A stretch of 64,000 bases of DNA from Algoriphagus sp. (GCA_029945945.1 JAQSDM010000005.1:1-64000), one strand, 5' to 3'; shown: positions 25,467-34,720, counted from the stretch's first letter. Notes: generated by a model from the sequence alone, not told the origin. Numbers and translations are program-made.

Positions 25467-26576
25467 ATGAAACTCGAAACCATCGCCATACACGGAGGGA
25501 ATCGTGTGACTGACTCCGAAAAACCTGTCATACAGCCCATCACCCTGAGTACAACTTTTCTTCATCAGCCGGATACGATGATGTACAGCCGACTCAATAA
25601 TCCGAATCGATTTGCACTTGAGCAGTTGTTGTCAGCTTTAGAAAAGGGAGTAGATGCGGCGGCATTTTCCTCTGGAAATGCAGCAGGGACAGCTGTTTTT
25701 CAGGCATTGGAACCAGGTTCGCATATTATCGCTCCGGACGATATGTATCATGGATTGAAAAATTCAATTTTGATGCTTTTCAAAGGAGTGCTTGAGGCTG
25801 ATTTTGTGGACATGTCAGATTTGGAAGCAGTAGAAAAGGCGTTTAAGCCTAATACCAAGCTAGTCTGGGTGGAGACTCCCTCAAATCCACTTTTGAAAAT
25901 CACTGACATTCGAAAAGTCGCTGCTCTTGCCAAGGGCCATGGAGCGATCATTGCTGTCGATAACACCTTTGCTACCCCGGTATTTCAGAATCCGATTGAC
26001 CTAGGGGCAGATATAGTGATGCATAGCAGTACCAAGTTTTTTGGAGGGCACAGTGATATATTGGGGGGAGCGTTAATAACTAAAACAAAAGATGCTTTCT
26101 GGGAAAAGGTGAAAACTGTGCAAAAACTCGGTGGTGCAGTGCCGTCTCCAATGGATTGCTATTATCTCTGTAGAAGTATTAAGACACTTCCGTATCGAAT
26201 GAAAGGCCATGCCGAGCATGCCATTGTGATTGCGACATTCCTCTCCCAGCACGAAAAAGTTGAGAAAGTGCATTATCCGGGATTAAAAACTCATCCGGGC
26301 TATGAAATTGCCGCTTCTCAAATGACGGGATTCAGCGGAATTCTTTCCTTTGAAGTAAAAGGTGGAGCAGAAGCAGCGGATAAGGTGATTTCCAAACTTC
26401 ATTATTTTGCCAATGCTACCAGTTTGGGAGGTGTGGAAAGTCTGATTGAGCGCCGGGCTGCAGTGGAAGGACCAAATTCCAAAACTCCTCCAAACCTGAT
26501 TCGAGTTTCTGTAGGGTTGGAGCATTTGGATGATTTGCTGGCAGATTTGGACCAGTCATTGGCTTCTCTTAAGTAA
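25467..26576 (+). CDS. Cys/Met-metabolism PLP enzyme (cystathionine gamma-synthase family)
   Basis: 369 aa, trans-sulfuration fold. PLP lysine K190 lies in MHSSTKFFGGHSD, D165 in AVDNTFATP, and SSGNAAGTAVF forms the phosphate-binding loop. The C-terminal ATSLGGVESLIERRA is the substrate-binding region. The family includes cystathionine gamma-synthase, cystathionine lyases and methionine gamma-lyase; the sequence alone does not separate them, though Y-x-G at MYHG is compatible with a synthase or lyase. A single gene. Confidence 0.9.
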   Translation: MKLETIAIHGGNRVTDSEKPVIQPITLSTTFLHQPDTMMYSRLNNPNRFALEQLLSALEKGVDAAAFSSGNAAGTAVFQALEPGSHIIAPDDMYHGLKNSILMLFKGVLEADFVDMSDLEAVEKAFKPNTKLVWVETPSNPLLKITDIRKVAALAKGHGAIIAVDNTFATPVFQNPIDLGADIVMHSSTKFFGGHSDILGGALITKTKDAFWEKVKTVQKLGGAVPSPMDCYYLCRSIKTLPYRMKGHAEHAIVIATFLSQHEKVEKVHYPGLKTHPGYEIAASQMTGFSGILSFEVKGGAEAADKVISKLHYFANATSLGGVESLIERRAAVEGPNSKTPPNLIRVSVGLEHLDDLLADLDQSLASLK

Positions 26577-26665
26577 GGAGAATTCAGTCACAATTGCCAG
26601 CTATTGATTATTGTGACTGATTACTTTTTCTTTTACCTGCGATGATCTTGCTTAAATTTAATTTG

Positions 26666-26884
26666 TCAATCCTCTGCAAGCTTGTGCGTTTCGATATGAT
26701 GTTTAAGCAGTGATTTGAGAGTTTCCAGGTAGAGTTTCAGGTCTGTCGTAGTGATTTCTTTGTTCTCCGAATCGCCGATTTTGACAGGAGTTTCTCCAAA
26801 GTACTTATGTAATTCAGGATAATTGGTTTCAATATTTCCGGAAAGCTGAATGATTTCCTGCATAAGTTGATTGAGTGATTTCAT
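26666..26884 (-). CDS. Small helical protein, unknown function
   Basis: 72 aa, mainly helical: MKSLNQLMQEIIQLSGNIET, then PELHKYFGETPVKIGD and TTDLKLYLETLKSLLKHHIE. No signal peptide and no membrane helix. It looks like a real short cytosolic gene with normal codon use, but I do not recognise a family. It may be co-transcribed with the rhodanese gene upstream, although a terminator lies between them. Confidence 0.65.
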   Translation of the reverse strand: MKSLNQLMQEIIQLSGNIETNYPELHKYFGETPVKIGDSENKEITTTDLKLYLETLKSLLKHHIETHKLAED

Positions 26885-26910
26885 ATTCCTTTGGCTTTAA
26901 ATGAAAAAGG

Positions 26911-26929
26911 CCACTGAAATATTCAGTGG
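26911..26929 (-). terminator. Terminator after the rhodanese lipoprotein gene
   Basis: Perfect 8-bp stem (26911-26918 with 26922-26929), 3-base loop, followed on the minus strand by CCTTTTTC. 58 bp after the rhodanese stop and 27 bp before the small helical gene start. Confidence 0.7.
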
Positions 26930-26987
26930 TCTTGTAAGTTACAGGACATATCCGGTAAAGGGATATGAAATCAAATTGTAGAAAAAA

Positions 26988-27410
26988 CTACTTCACCAAC
27001 GGATATCCGCTTCGTTGCCAATCCATCAAACCTTCACTCAGGTTGTATACCTTCGTGAAGCCATTTTGGTGAAGGATTTCGGCTGCCTGGACGCTTCTCA
27101 CTCCCGAGGCGCAATACACATAAACTTCTTGATCTTTTGGAAGCTTGCTGAGTTGGTTAATAAAATTCTGATCGTAAATATCTATAATCGTTGCATTGGC
27201 AATATACCCTTGAGCCACTTCCCCGGGAGTTCGGACGTCGAGAATGATTCCGTTTCCGCTGTCTACTTTAGTTTTGAAAGAAGCTGCGTCCAGATTTTCA
27301 ATTTGGGACTGAGAATCGATTGCTTCAGAAGTTGAACCTTTGTCTTCGGTTTTCTGGCTGCAACTTTGGACAGTAAGTACAAGGGCTAGAAGATAGATTA
27401 TCCGTTTCAT
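26988..27410 (-). CDS. Rhodanese-domain lipoprotein
   Basis: 140 aa. Lipobox TVQSC with lipidated C17. The rhodanese domain (about 40-138) has GIILDVRTPGEVAQGYI and active-site C100 in YCASGVRS, a six-residue loop CASGVR compatible with sulfurtransferase activity. Probably handles sulfane sulfur or sulfur-containing proteins in the periplasm. Confidence 0.9.
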   Translation of the reverse strand: MKRIIYLLALVLTVQSCSQKTEDKGSTSEAIDSQSQIENLDAASFKTKVDSGNGIILDVRTPGEVAQGYIANATIIDIYDQNFINQLSKLPKDQEVYVYCASGVRSVQAAEILHQNGFTKVYNLSEGLMDWQRSGYPLVK

Positions 27411-27563
27411 GGCTTTTAAGGGTTAAATTCATTTGCAAAAGTAAGGACGATACCGCCTAAAGAATGTGATTTTCGGCACTAAAGAAGAAAGTGAAAAATA
27501 AGAGCATTAGCCTTAAATTGCTTTAATTAGAAAAAGATACATCAAAAGGTAAAGATAATCAGG

Positions 27564-28667
27564 ATGAAAAAAATATTAGTATCAACTGGTGGGGGAGATT
27601 GCCCAGGATTGAATGCGGTAATCCGCGGAATTGTAAAGAGAGCTGCTGCGGAAAAAGATTGGGAAGTTTGGGGAAGTTACGAAGCCTTCAATGGGTTGAT
27701 GGAAGAACCTGCCCGCCTTATCAAACTGGATGATCATGTTACTGCCGGAATTCACGTACTCGGAGGAACTATATTAGGCACTACCAACAAAGGAAATCCT
27801 TTGAATTTTCCGGAGCGTCAACCTGATGGCACCATCAAAGAAGTCAACCGAATTCCCCAACTGGTGGAAAGAATCAAATCATTGGGTTTTGATGCAGTTA
27901 TCAATATCGGTGGAGATGGATCTCAGGCTATTTCCCAAGCGATGCTGGAGGCAGGAATGCCAGTTGTCGGAGTGCCAAAAACAATCGACAACGACCTTTC
28001 TTCCACAGATTTTACATTTGGATTTCTCACAGCGGTACAAATTGCAACTGATTCCTTTGATAGGCTGGTAACCACAGCGACAAGTCACCATCGGGTGATG
28101 ATCATGGAAGTGATGGGGCGAAATGCCGGCTGGATTGCCCTCTATACTGCCATCGCGGGCGGAGCAGAAGTTTGCCTGATTCCTGAAATCCCGTACGACC
28201 TGGATGCGATAGTCAAAAGAATTAAAATGCGATACAAAGATGGAAGAGGCTTTGCAAATATTGTTATTGCTGAGGGGGCACATGCCAAAGAAGGTAGCAT
28301 TACCTCTTCAAAGGGAGAAGAAGGCAGGATTTCAGTCAGGCTGGGCGGAGTAGCTTATACGCTGAGCCAGCAATTGAAAGATGCAGGAGTAGAAGCAGAT
28401 ATCAGGGAAACGGTACTCGGGCATACGCAGCGCGGAGGAACTCCCGTGTCCTATGACCGTGTCATCGCATCTGTGTTTGGTGTGAAATCTTTTGAGCTGG
28501 TTTTGGAAGGAAAGTTCGGGCAACTGGTTGTCCTGCGCAACAATGATTTCACTTCTGTACCAATAGCTGACGCCATCAGTGCCTACAATGTTGTGGGTCT
28601 CGATAATACACTTGTTCATGCTGCCCGCGGAATGGGTATTTCCTTCGGGGATTCAGAGAGCCTGTAA
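27564..28667 (+). CDS. pfkA: 6-phosphofructokinase (G/K variant of the ATP/PPi signature)
   Basis: 367 aa, glycolytic fructose-6-phosphate kinase. The N-terminus reads STGGGDCPGLNAVIRG. The donor-binding motif GGDGS (116-120) has Gly119 at the position that is Asp in PPi-dependent enzymes. The catalytic motif is PKTIDND (138-144) with K139, as in PPi-type and some ATP-type group III enzymes, and D142 as base. The Gly/Lys combination is most often ATP-dependent (family knowledge). MEVMGRNAGWIAL follows. A single gene starting about 150 bp from the divergent rhodanese gene. Confidence 0.92.
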   Translation: MKKILVSTGGGDCPGLNAVIRGIVKRAAAEKDWEVWGSYEAFNGLMEEPARLIKLDDHVTAGIHVLGGTILGTTNKGNPLNFPERQPDGTIKEVNRIPQLVERIKSLGFDAVINIGGDGSQAISQAMLEAGMPVVGVPKTIDNDLSSTDFTFGFLTAVQIATDSFDRLVTTATSHHRVMIMEVMGRNAGWIALYTAIAGGAEVCLIPEIPYDLDAIVKRIKMRYKDGRGFANIVIAEGAHAKEGSITSSKGEEGRISVRLGGVAYTLSQQLKDAGVEADIRETVLGHTQRGGTPVSYDRVIASVFGVKSFELVLEGKFGQLVVLRNNDFTSVPIADAISAYNVVGLDNTLVHAARGMGISFGDSESL

Positions 28668-28740
28668 GGCGAAATTATCCCATATTTCTAGTGTTATATT
28701 TCAATAGCCGGTTTAGTTAAGAAGTGTGATAGTCTGATTT

Positions 28741-28762
28741 CCGTGGGTGGAGGCACTCACGG
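28741..28762. repeat. Hairpin between pfkA and the esterase gene
   Basis: 8-bp arms (28741-28748 and 28755-28762) with one G-U pair and a 6-base loop, followed by an AT-rich stretch. A weak pfkA terminator or a leader structure of the esterase mRNA. Confidence 0.4.
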
Positions 28763-28809
28763 CGACCGATTAATTTTTAACCAATAGTAAATTCCACCAA
28801 TCAATCTTT

Positions 28810-30123
28810 ATGACCCATTTAGCCCAAAAAACCAAAAATCTTTATCTGCTGCTGATCTTTCTGGCAGTCAGTTTTTCCCACGAAGCTTTGGCACAAATCC
28901 CAAAGCAATACCTCGATATTTCGGTTTCTCCGGATAAGCCGGATTGGATCTATAAAGTAGGAGAGAATGTAGAATTCATTGTCTCAGTGACCCAATCAGG
29001 TCGACCTGTAGCAGTGGAAAATGTCAGGTATGTGGTCAAAGAAGAAAAAATGGATCCGATAAAAGAGGGCCCGCTTCAGCTCAATGAAGGAATGGCAACC
29101 ATTTCAAATTCCACCATGAAAAATCCTGGCTTTCTGCGTTGCGAGGTTTTTGCAACAATTGAAGGGAAGGAATACAAAGGATTGGGGACTGCCGCTTTCG
29201 AACCTGAAAACATTAAACCAACTGTACAAATGCCAGCTGATTTTGAAGCATTCTGGAATGCAGGAAAAGCAGAATTGGCTAAAATTCCGATGGATCCTAA
29301 AATGATCCCCATGCCGGAAAAGAGCACTGAGACAGTGGACGTCTATCACGTGAATTTTCAAAATATCAAAAATAGCCGTGTATATGGTGTCCTGACAGTA
29401 CCAAAAGGAAGCGGGAAATTCCCCGCGATTTTATTGGTTCCCGGTGCAGGTATTCGTCCATATTCCGGCGACATGGGAAAAGCTACCAGAGGAGCGATCA
29501 CATTGCAAATAGGAATTCATGGAATCCCAATTGATATGCCGCTGGATGTTTACAGTAATCTTTCTACAGGTGCCCTGAGCGGATATCCTACCTTCAATAT
29601 CTCCGATAAAGACCTGTATTATTACAAGCGAGTGTATTTGGGTTGCGTGAGAGCGGTTGACTTTTTAGTTTCTTTGCCTCAATACGACGGAGAGAACCTA
29701 GGCATTCAGGGAGGAAGTCAGGGTGGTGCACTGTCTATTACCACTGCGGCTTTAGATCCAAGGATCAAATATCTGGCAGCTTTTTATCCGGCATTGAGTG
29801 ATATGACAGGTTATCTCAATGGAAGGGCCGGCGGTTGGCCACATGTTTTTACCGGAAACAATCTTACATACTACAACAATCCAAAGGCCATCGAAACACT
29901 TGGCTATTACGATGTGGTGAATTTCGCCCGAATCTTAAAGACACCTGGTTTTTATAGCTGGGGATTCAATGACGATACTTGCCCGCCAACTTCTTTCTAT
30001 TCTGCATTTAATGAAGTGAAGGCTCCAAAAGAAGTTTTTGTCGTTCCTGAAACAGGTCATTGGACTTATCCTGAGCAGGGTAAAAAAGCCGATGATTGGC
30101 TTTTTGGGAAATTGAAAAAGTAA
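28810..30123 (+). CDS. Secreted acetyl xylan esterase-like alpha/beta hydrolase
   Basis: 437 aa with a signal peptide (LYLLLIFLAVSFSHEALAQ, cleavage near 29). An N-terminal immunoglobulin-like region (30-130) precedes the AXE1-type hydrolase. The catalytic triad is visible: S303 in GGSQGGALS, D388 or D389 in FNDDTCPP, H417 in ETGHWTYPEQ. The family deacetylates xylan and short oligosaccharides or cephalosporin C. A periplasmic or surface role in plant or algal polysaccharide use is likely; no other polysaccharide genes are adjacent. Confidence 0.88.
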   Translation: MTHLAQKTKNLYLLLIFLAVSFSHEALAQIPKQYLDISVSPDKPDWIYKVGENVEFIVSVTQSGRPVAVENVRYVVKEEKMDPIKEGPLQLNEGMATISNSTMKNPGFLRCEVFATIEGKEYKGLGTAAFEPENIKPTVQMPADFEAFWNAGKAELAKIPMDPKMIPMPEKSTETVDVYHVNFQNIKNSRVYGVLTVPKGSGKFPAILLVPGAGIRPYSGDMGKATRGAITLQIGIHGIPIDMPLDVYSNLSTGALSGYPTFNISDKDLYYYKRVYLGCVRAVDFLVSLPQYDGENLGIQGGSQGGALSITTAALDPRIKYLAAFYPALSDMTGYLNGRAGGWPHVFTGNNLTYYNNPKAIETLGYYDVVNFARILKTPGFYSWGFNDDTCPPTSFYSAFNEVKAPKEVFVVPETGHWTYPEQGKKADDWLFGKLKK

Positions 30124-30162
30124 AATCCGAGTTGAGAAAACCTTGATGTTCTAATTGTTTGG

Positions 30163-30198
30163 AAGCCTGAAAATCCTCAAAGGGGGATTTTCAGGCTT
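30163..30198. terminator. Bidirectional hairpin at the convergent gene ends
   Basis: Perfect 14-bp arms (30163-30176 and 30185-30198), 8-base loop. The right arm lies inside the last codons of the minus-strand gene and the loop holds its stop codon. Confidence 0.7.
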
Positions 30199-30584
30199 AA
30201 AGAAGGGATACTTTTTGGTTGCCCGGGAATCGGAATTGGTTGATAAAGGGCTTGATTTTGAAGGGAGAGTCTCGCTGCCATCCTTGCATTTTGGCCTGCA
30301 CTCAAAAATAGCGGAACACTAGTAATTACTGCAATGGCTCCAGTCCATCCTAAAACTGAAATTAAGGTTTCGTTATTCGATCCGTCATTATAATCATAAG
30401 ATGGAGGGATAGCCAAAGCGGTCACCAAAAGAGCTGTACCTGTCCCTAAGAAAATCCAGCCTGCTTTGTATTGTTGGTTACTTTTTTCCATCAAACTGGA
30501 TGGTGTTGTCGCCAATTTTTCTGTTTGAGCTTGGGTGTGGAAAATAATTCCAAAGAGCAATAATGCTATTACTATATTTTTCAT
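30177..30584 (-). CDS. Small envelope protein, paralogue family A (copy 1)
   Basis: 135 aa. Signal peptide MKNIVIALLLFGIIFHTQAQ, then a short polar stretch (SSLMEKSNQQYKAG), a hydrophobic helix (WIFLGTGTALLVTALAI), a loop with Asn, and a second helix (GWTGAIAVITSVPLFLSAG). It ends QNARMAARLSLQNQALYQP followed by PSLSLKIPL. The same plan recurs at 30581-31003 and 34954-35382. It starts 4 bp inside the upstream copy (ATGA overlap). Function unknown. Confidence 0.75.
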   Translation of the reverse strand: MKNIVIALLLFGIIFHTQAQTEKLATTPSSLMEKSNQQYKAGWIFLGTGTALLVTALAIPPSYDYNDGSNNETLISVLGWTGAIAVITSVPLFLSAGQNARMAARLSLQNQALYQPIPIPGQPKSIPSLSLKIPL

Positions 30585-31003
30585 CGTTTTGCGGAATTAA
30601 GAGGGACGGAAATTTTTAAAGCGGGATAAATGTTAAATGAGGCTACATTCGGATTGATTACCCTTGCCGAATCTGTAACCAAACTCAGTTGTCCCGCCTT
30701 TCTGGCTTTAGACGCAGAACTGACTATAATTGGTATTCCAACTATTGCAGATGCCGATCCGGCGACAAAGAGAATAACACCCCCTCCAAAAGCTGCACTG
30801 CCCCAATCGTTTGATAAGACGGCTATCAGCACACCAAGAGCCGCTGTTCCTGCACCTGCTCCAATCATTATTATTCCTGCTTTCCTTTGATTTTCGCTTT
30901 GGCGGAGGTATTCTTCAATTAATAATTTGTTGTCCTGGTTTTGGGCAAAAAGCTCAGGGAAGGGAGAGAGTAGGAAGGCTAAAATAAGGATGAGTTTCTT
31001 CAT
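30581..31003 (-). CDS. Small envelope protein, paralogue family A (copy 2)
   Basis: 140 aa with a signal peptide (MKKLILILAFLLSPFPELFAQ), a linker EEYLRQSENQRKAG, then Gly- and Ala-rich hydrophobic helices (IIMIGAGAGTAALGVLIAV, GGGVILFVAGSASAIVG) and the shared motif IPIIVSSASKARKAGQLSLV before the end KISVPLNSAKR. First gene of a two-gene operon of tandem paralogues. The repeated K-A-G and L-S-L elements are shared by all three copies. Confidence 0.75.
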   Translation of the reverse strand: MKKLILILAFLLSPFPELFAQNQDNKLLIEEYLRQSENQRKAGIIMIGAGAGTAALGVLIAVLSNDWGSAAFGGGVILFVAGSASAIVGIPIIVSSASKARKAGQLSLVTDSARVINPNVASFNIYPALKISVPLNSAKR

Positions 31004-31193
31004 AGAAAAGTCGTTAAAAGGTGATTTTTGGGATTCCTGTTTGAATTTTCGTATTCAAGTTATTTGTTTTTGGAGAGTTTAATCCTGAAAAAATCCCAAA
31101 ACGATCATGGATTTTGTCAAAATTTACTAAACTGACTTCTCCTGTTTTTATAGAAAGGAATGATTGAGTATCCGTGGAAGTTAACCACACTTA

Positions 31194-31631
31194 TTAACCA
31201 ATTCCTTTTGCCATCAATCCAGCTAAAAGGGGAATGGCAAATACCAGCAAAAGCTCCAATCGAATCATCCAAAAGATTGATTTAGGAATGGCTACCAGTT
31301 CTGTCGGATCGCCTTTTCTCTTTTTGAAAAAGAAAACAGTAGGATAAATTGAAAGCAATCCAATCACCAGAAACAATCCCAGTTTGGTTTGAAAAAGTGC
31401 ATTCTCACTATAGAATTCTGCGGGTTTTCCGTGCCCTCCCAGCCAAAGCGTCAACCCGGCAGCCAAAACGACAAGGACCGCAAATCCATAGACCCCGTCA
31501 ATTTTGGAAAGGCGATCTATTTCCTTCCTTTTCATGCCCGGTTTGAGGAGAAGGTGCTCCGCTACAAGCGAACTTACTATTACAAAAATGCTGATGAAGT
31601 GAATGTAGCGAAGAAAGATTTCTGTGCTCAT
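31194..31631 (-). CDS. DUF2214 family membrane protein
   Basis: 145 aa, four membrane helices, starting MSTEIFLRYIHFISIFVIVS. The histidine at residue 11 and the LVAEHLLL segment are characteristic of DUF2214, a family of predicted membrane proteins; the paired His could bind haem or a metal, but this is not established. A single gene. Confidence 0.85.
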   Translation of the reverse strand: MSTEIFLRYIHFISIFVIVSSLVAEHLLLKPGMKRKEIDRLSKIDGVYGFAVLVVLAAGLTLWLGGHGKPAEFYSENALFQTKLGLFLVIGLLSIYPTVFFFKKRKGDPTELVAIPKSIFWMIRLELLLVFAIPLLAGLMAKGIG

Positions 31632-31800
31632 TTAGGTCAGGGTTTGGGTTTTTAAAAATAGTCATATTAGGTTCTGAATTTCACAAAATCCCAATAGCTT
31701 TTCAAACTCAACTTTGGGTAGTATTCTTTCTCCATTTTTTATAATAATAATAGGATTATTACTATATTTTCTGGCTTTATTCAACCCAAATCAATAACCC

Positions 31801-32196
31801 ATGGCAGCACAACCCTTAGAATTAATTCTGGGCAGGCAATTTGGCGATAGCCTGAGTATGCCGGTCTTTTTAGTAGACCCCAAGGGGAATTTACTTTTTT
31901 ATAATGAGCCTGCTGAAGAGATTTTGGGTCTCCGATTTGGAGAGACGGGTAGCATGAAAGTGGAGGAATGGTCCACAGTTTTCAAACCAACGGATATTGA
32001 TGGCAATCCTTTGCCACCGGAAGGCCTTCCGCTAGTCCAAACTCTGGGAACCCAAAAGCCTGCACATGGTTCCTTTTACATTGATAATTTGAAAGGGGAA
32101 AGAGTCTTGATTACGGTAACTGCTTTTCCAATTGTGGGCAGACCCGATCGTTATCTGGGAGCAATGGCAATGTTTTGGAAATCCCCTTTGGTATGA
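31801..32196 (+). CDS. Single-domain PAS protein
   Basis: 131 aa. PAS fold with FLVDPKGNLLFYNEPAEEIL (beta strands and helix), then FKPTDIDGNPLPPEGLPLV and the closing strand ERVLITVTAFPIVGRPDRY followed by LGAMAMFWK. No output domain. Its stop overlaps the start of the next gene (ATGA), coupling it to a metallo-beta-lactamase protein that may be the output partner. Ligand unknown. Confidence 0.85.
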   Translation: MAAQPLELILGRQFGDSLSMPVFLVDPKGNLLFYNEPAEEILGLRFGETGSMKVEEWSTVFKPTDIDGNPLPPEGLPLVQTLGTQKPAHGSFYIDNLKGERVLITVTAFPIVGRPDRYLGAMAMFWKSPLV

Positions 32197-33026
32197 AAAT
32201 AAATGTTTGGGGATGCAGAGGCTCATTGCCCTCTCCTGATCCGGAAAATTACAAATACGGAGGAAACACTTCCTGTGTGCAGGTCATCGAGGGGGATACT
32301 TGTATTATCCTTGATGGAGGATCCGGTATTCAGCGTCTTGGAAAACAACTTGGACCAGAAATCAAAGAGATTCATATTTTGCTCACTCACCTTCACATCG
32401 ATCATACGATGGGCCTGGGATTTTTCCTTCCCTTATACAATCCCAATGTGATCGTTCATCTTTGGGGACCTTCCGCCACGGTTGAACCTTTGCTCCAAAG
32501 GCTTAGAAGATATTTTTCTGCTCCTCTTTTCCCCGTTCGCTTAAATGAATTGCCGAGGCATCCAATTATTCATGAGGTGGACGATTCCGAATTTGAAATC
32601 GGTGGAGTGAAAATCCGATCCACCTATGTATGCCACCCCGGCCCAACACTCGGATATAGACTGAGCACCGGAAATTCAGTATTTGCTTATATACCGGATC
32701 ATGAACTTTCCTTAGGCTCTCCCAATTTTCCTAACGAACCCGAATGGACAAGTGGGTATGAAATCGCTAAGGATGCAGATTTGCTTTTTCACGATGCAGA
32801 ATATACAGCAGAGGAATATGCCACCAAAATCGGTTGGGGCCATAGCTCAATAGAAGATGCTATTGAATTTGCCAGGCTTTGTCGGGTGAAAAAGCTTGCC
32901 TTATTCCATCATGATCCCATGAATTCTGATTTGAGACTGGAAAGCATGTTTCAGGAATGCACCAGAAATAGCAAGCTTGATTTTGAAGTGGAGTTATGTG
33001 CGGAAGGGAATACCTATGACTTGTAA
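32193..33026 (+). CDS. MBL-fold metal-dependent hydrolase/phosphodiesterase
   Basis: 277 aa from the ATG at 32193, which overlaps the PAS stop by 4 bp; an upstream start at 32175 would need a 22-bp overlap. The metal site is THLHIDH (65-71), with GGSGIQRLG before it and later HDAEYTAEE and WGHSSIEDA supplying His/Asp ligands. The opening MKINVWGCRGSLPSPDP and YGGNTSCVQV place it with the PhnP/RNase Z-like phosphodiesterase group, some of which hydrolyse cyclic phosphates. Together with the PAS protein it reads as a two-gene signalling module. Confidence 0.88.
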   Translation: MKINVWGCRGSLPSPDPENYKYGGNTSCVQVIEGDTCIILDGGSGIQRLGKQLGPEIKEIHILLTHLHIDHTMGLGFFLPLYNPNVIVHLWGPSATVEPLLQRLRRYFSAPLFPVRLNELPRHPIIHEVDDSEFEIGGVKIRSTYVCHPGPTLGYRLSTGNSVFAYIPDHELSLGSPNFPNEPEWTSGYEIAKDADLLFHDAEYTAEEYATKIGWGHSSIEDAIEFARLCRVKKLALFHHDPMNSDLRLESMFQECTRNSKLDFEVELCAEGNTYDL

Positions 33027-33092
33027 GTTTTTCAACGGAATCAAGGCCCTGCAAAAGACCATCAAGAATAGAAATCTGCTAAATCATTAATC

Positions 33093-33112
33093 AAAACCGT
33101 CTGGGTTTTTCT
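33093..33112. terminator. Weak terminator between convergent genes
   Basis: 6-bp stem (33093-33098 with 33104-33109) extended by imperfect pairs, T run on the plus strand and A run on the other. It separates the MBL gene and the dehydrogenase lipoprotein gene. Confidence 0.5.
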
Positions 33113-33115
33113 GAT

Positions 33116-34720
33116 TCAAAGGCTTGAGATATAATTCAGCAAGTTTTTGATTTCTTCTTCGGAAAGTCCGGCAAGCAGATTTTCATACATCAGGGATTTC
33201 AGTTCCTCATGTGCGGTAAGGATCTCTGTCCTGGGAACCTGAACGATTTGATTGCCGACAAGCATGATCGAAATATGATCTGTATCTGAATAGACAATCC
33301 TGCCAAGCAGCACTTTTCCGTCTTTTTTGGTGATTCTGGTTGCGATCATACTAGGTTTGATCCGATTGGATGGGTCTTTGATTTCTTCCAAAATTTCCTC
33401 TTGACTAAACTCCTTGCGTGCTCCTTTCAGATTTGGCCCGATCAGGTCAGTCTCTCCGTCTACTGCATGGCATGCCGAGCAAGCCCGAATGGCAAAGAGC
33501 TCTTTCCCGTTTTCAAGTGAAGCAGTTGAGAAATCTTCGACAATCACTTTTTTCTTTGCTGAATGCTTTCCCTCAAGCGTCGGATCATAGATTATCTTAT
33601 AAAATCCCCCGGTTTTCTTCTCAACAGGATTGTACCAATAATCAGAAACTCCATGATGAGCGACATAAAGAGAACCATCTTTTGAAAAAGCTAAATCCGA
33701 TAATTTGGGAATATCTGCCACCGGAAACTCTTCGAATTCATAGCCGGTTGCAGTTTTTGAAACTACCACCCGACCTACTCCGCCTCTATTCCAACGCTCC
33801 CCGGGACCATAAAATGCCACAAACAAATTGCCCTGGGTTCCCCCGAAATCATTGTCAGGAGAGTTGAACTCTATGCCCCCGGGCGCAACCTCATTTTCAA
33901 GAGAAAACAGAGGCTGGATGATGGTATCATATTTACCTTCATACTTTTTGAGGTTGTGTCCGTAAAATTTCCCCGCCTGAAGGAGATTAATCTCTTCGGT
34001 TGGATTTCCACCTCCCTTATTATCTGCGAAAAACAGGTCTCCTTCCGGATTAAAATTCATCCCGTGTACAGAGCGAATCCCGGTGGCCACGATTTCAAAC
34101 TCGTCGCCATCAGGGGAAATTTTAATTATTGAACCTCTCATTCCCAATGAATCGGGAGAGGCGCCTGGATTCCAGGAATCCGTGGTAAGGACGAAATAAA
34201 GCCATCCATCCGGTCCGAAATTCAACCCACTAGTCCATTCATAGGGATGCTGACTGGTTGGGATTTTGTTGAAAAAAGTCCAGGTAGTATCTGCTTTTTG
34301 ATCTTGATTGGTATCAAGAAAAGCTCTGATTTCCGAACTGGTGCCTATGTAAACCGTGTCACCCCGATGCGCAAAACCACTCGGGGACTGCAACCCTAAT
34401 TCATTTAAATCGAAATAGAGTAAGGCTTCATCTTCCACGCCATCTCCGTCAGAATCTTTCAGTGTGTAGATTTCACCGCTTTGATTGGCGGCAAAAATCG
34501 CTCCACCCGGTCCGAGGGAAATCTGGGTTGGGTTTAGAACTGTGACACCGTTTTCAATCGGAAGCTTGATTACTCTGTAAGGGCCATAAACCATCGCTGT
34601 GGTGTCCTCGAAAATTTTGAAGGGGTCGCTTGGGGGTGTTTTGCAACTGAAAATAAGTCCCGAAAGGAAGATTAAAAGATAGAATCGAAATTTGAAGAGA
34701 AGTTTAATGGCGTATTTCAT
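33116..34720 (-). CDS. Sugar-dehydrogenase-like beta-propeller lipoprotein with C-terminal cytochrome c
   Basis: 534 aa from the ATG at 34720; a TTG six bases upstream is possible. The lipobox is LIFSC near residue 31. The propeller (about 40-370) has repeated DSDGDGVEDEALL, FGPDGWLYFVL, GPDGDEFEIV-type blades seen in PQQ/membrane-bound dehydrogenases. A class I cytochrome c follows: haem motif C414-x2-C417-H418 (CSACH) and a distal Met in the SMIATRITK region. Likely an outer membrane or periplasmic oxidoreductase passing electrons to the respiratory chain; the cofactor of the propeller cannot be read here. Confidence 0.85.
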   Translation of the reverse strand: MKYAIKLLFKFRFYLLIFLSGLIFSCKTPPSDPFKIFEDTTAMVYGPYRVIKLPIENGVTVLNPTQISLGPGGAIFAANQSGEIYTLKDSDGDGVEDEALLYFDLNELGLQSPSGFAHRGDTVYIGTSSEIRAFLDTNQDQKADTTWTFFNKIPTSQHPYEWTSGLNFGPDGWLYFVLTTDSWNPGASPDSLGMRGSIIKISPDGDEFEIVATGIRSVHGMNFNPEGDLFFADNKGGGNPTEEINLLQAGKFYGHNLKKYEGKYDTIIQPLFSLENEVAPGGIEFNSPDNDFGGTQGNLFVAFYGPGERWNRGGVGRVVVSKTATGYEFEEFPVADIPKLSDLAFSKDGSLYVAHHGVSDYWYNPVEKKTGGFYKIIYDPTLEGKHSAKKKVIVEDFSTASLENGKELFAIRACSACHAVDGETDLIGPNLKGARKEFSQEEILEEIKDPSNRIKPSMIATRITKKDGKVLLGRIVYSDTDHISIMLVGNQIVQVPRTEILTAHEELKSLMYENLLAGLSEEEIKNLLNYISSL

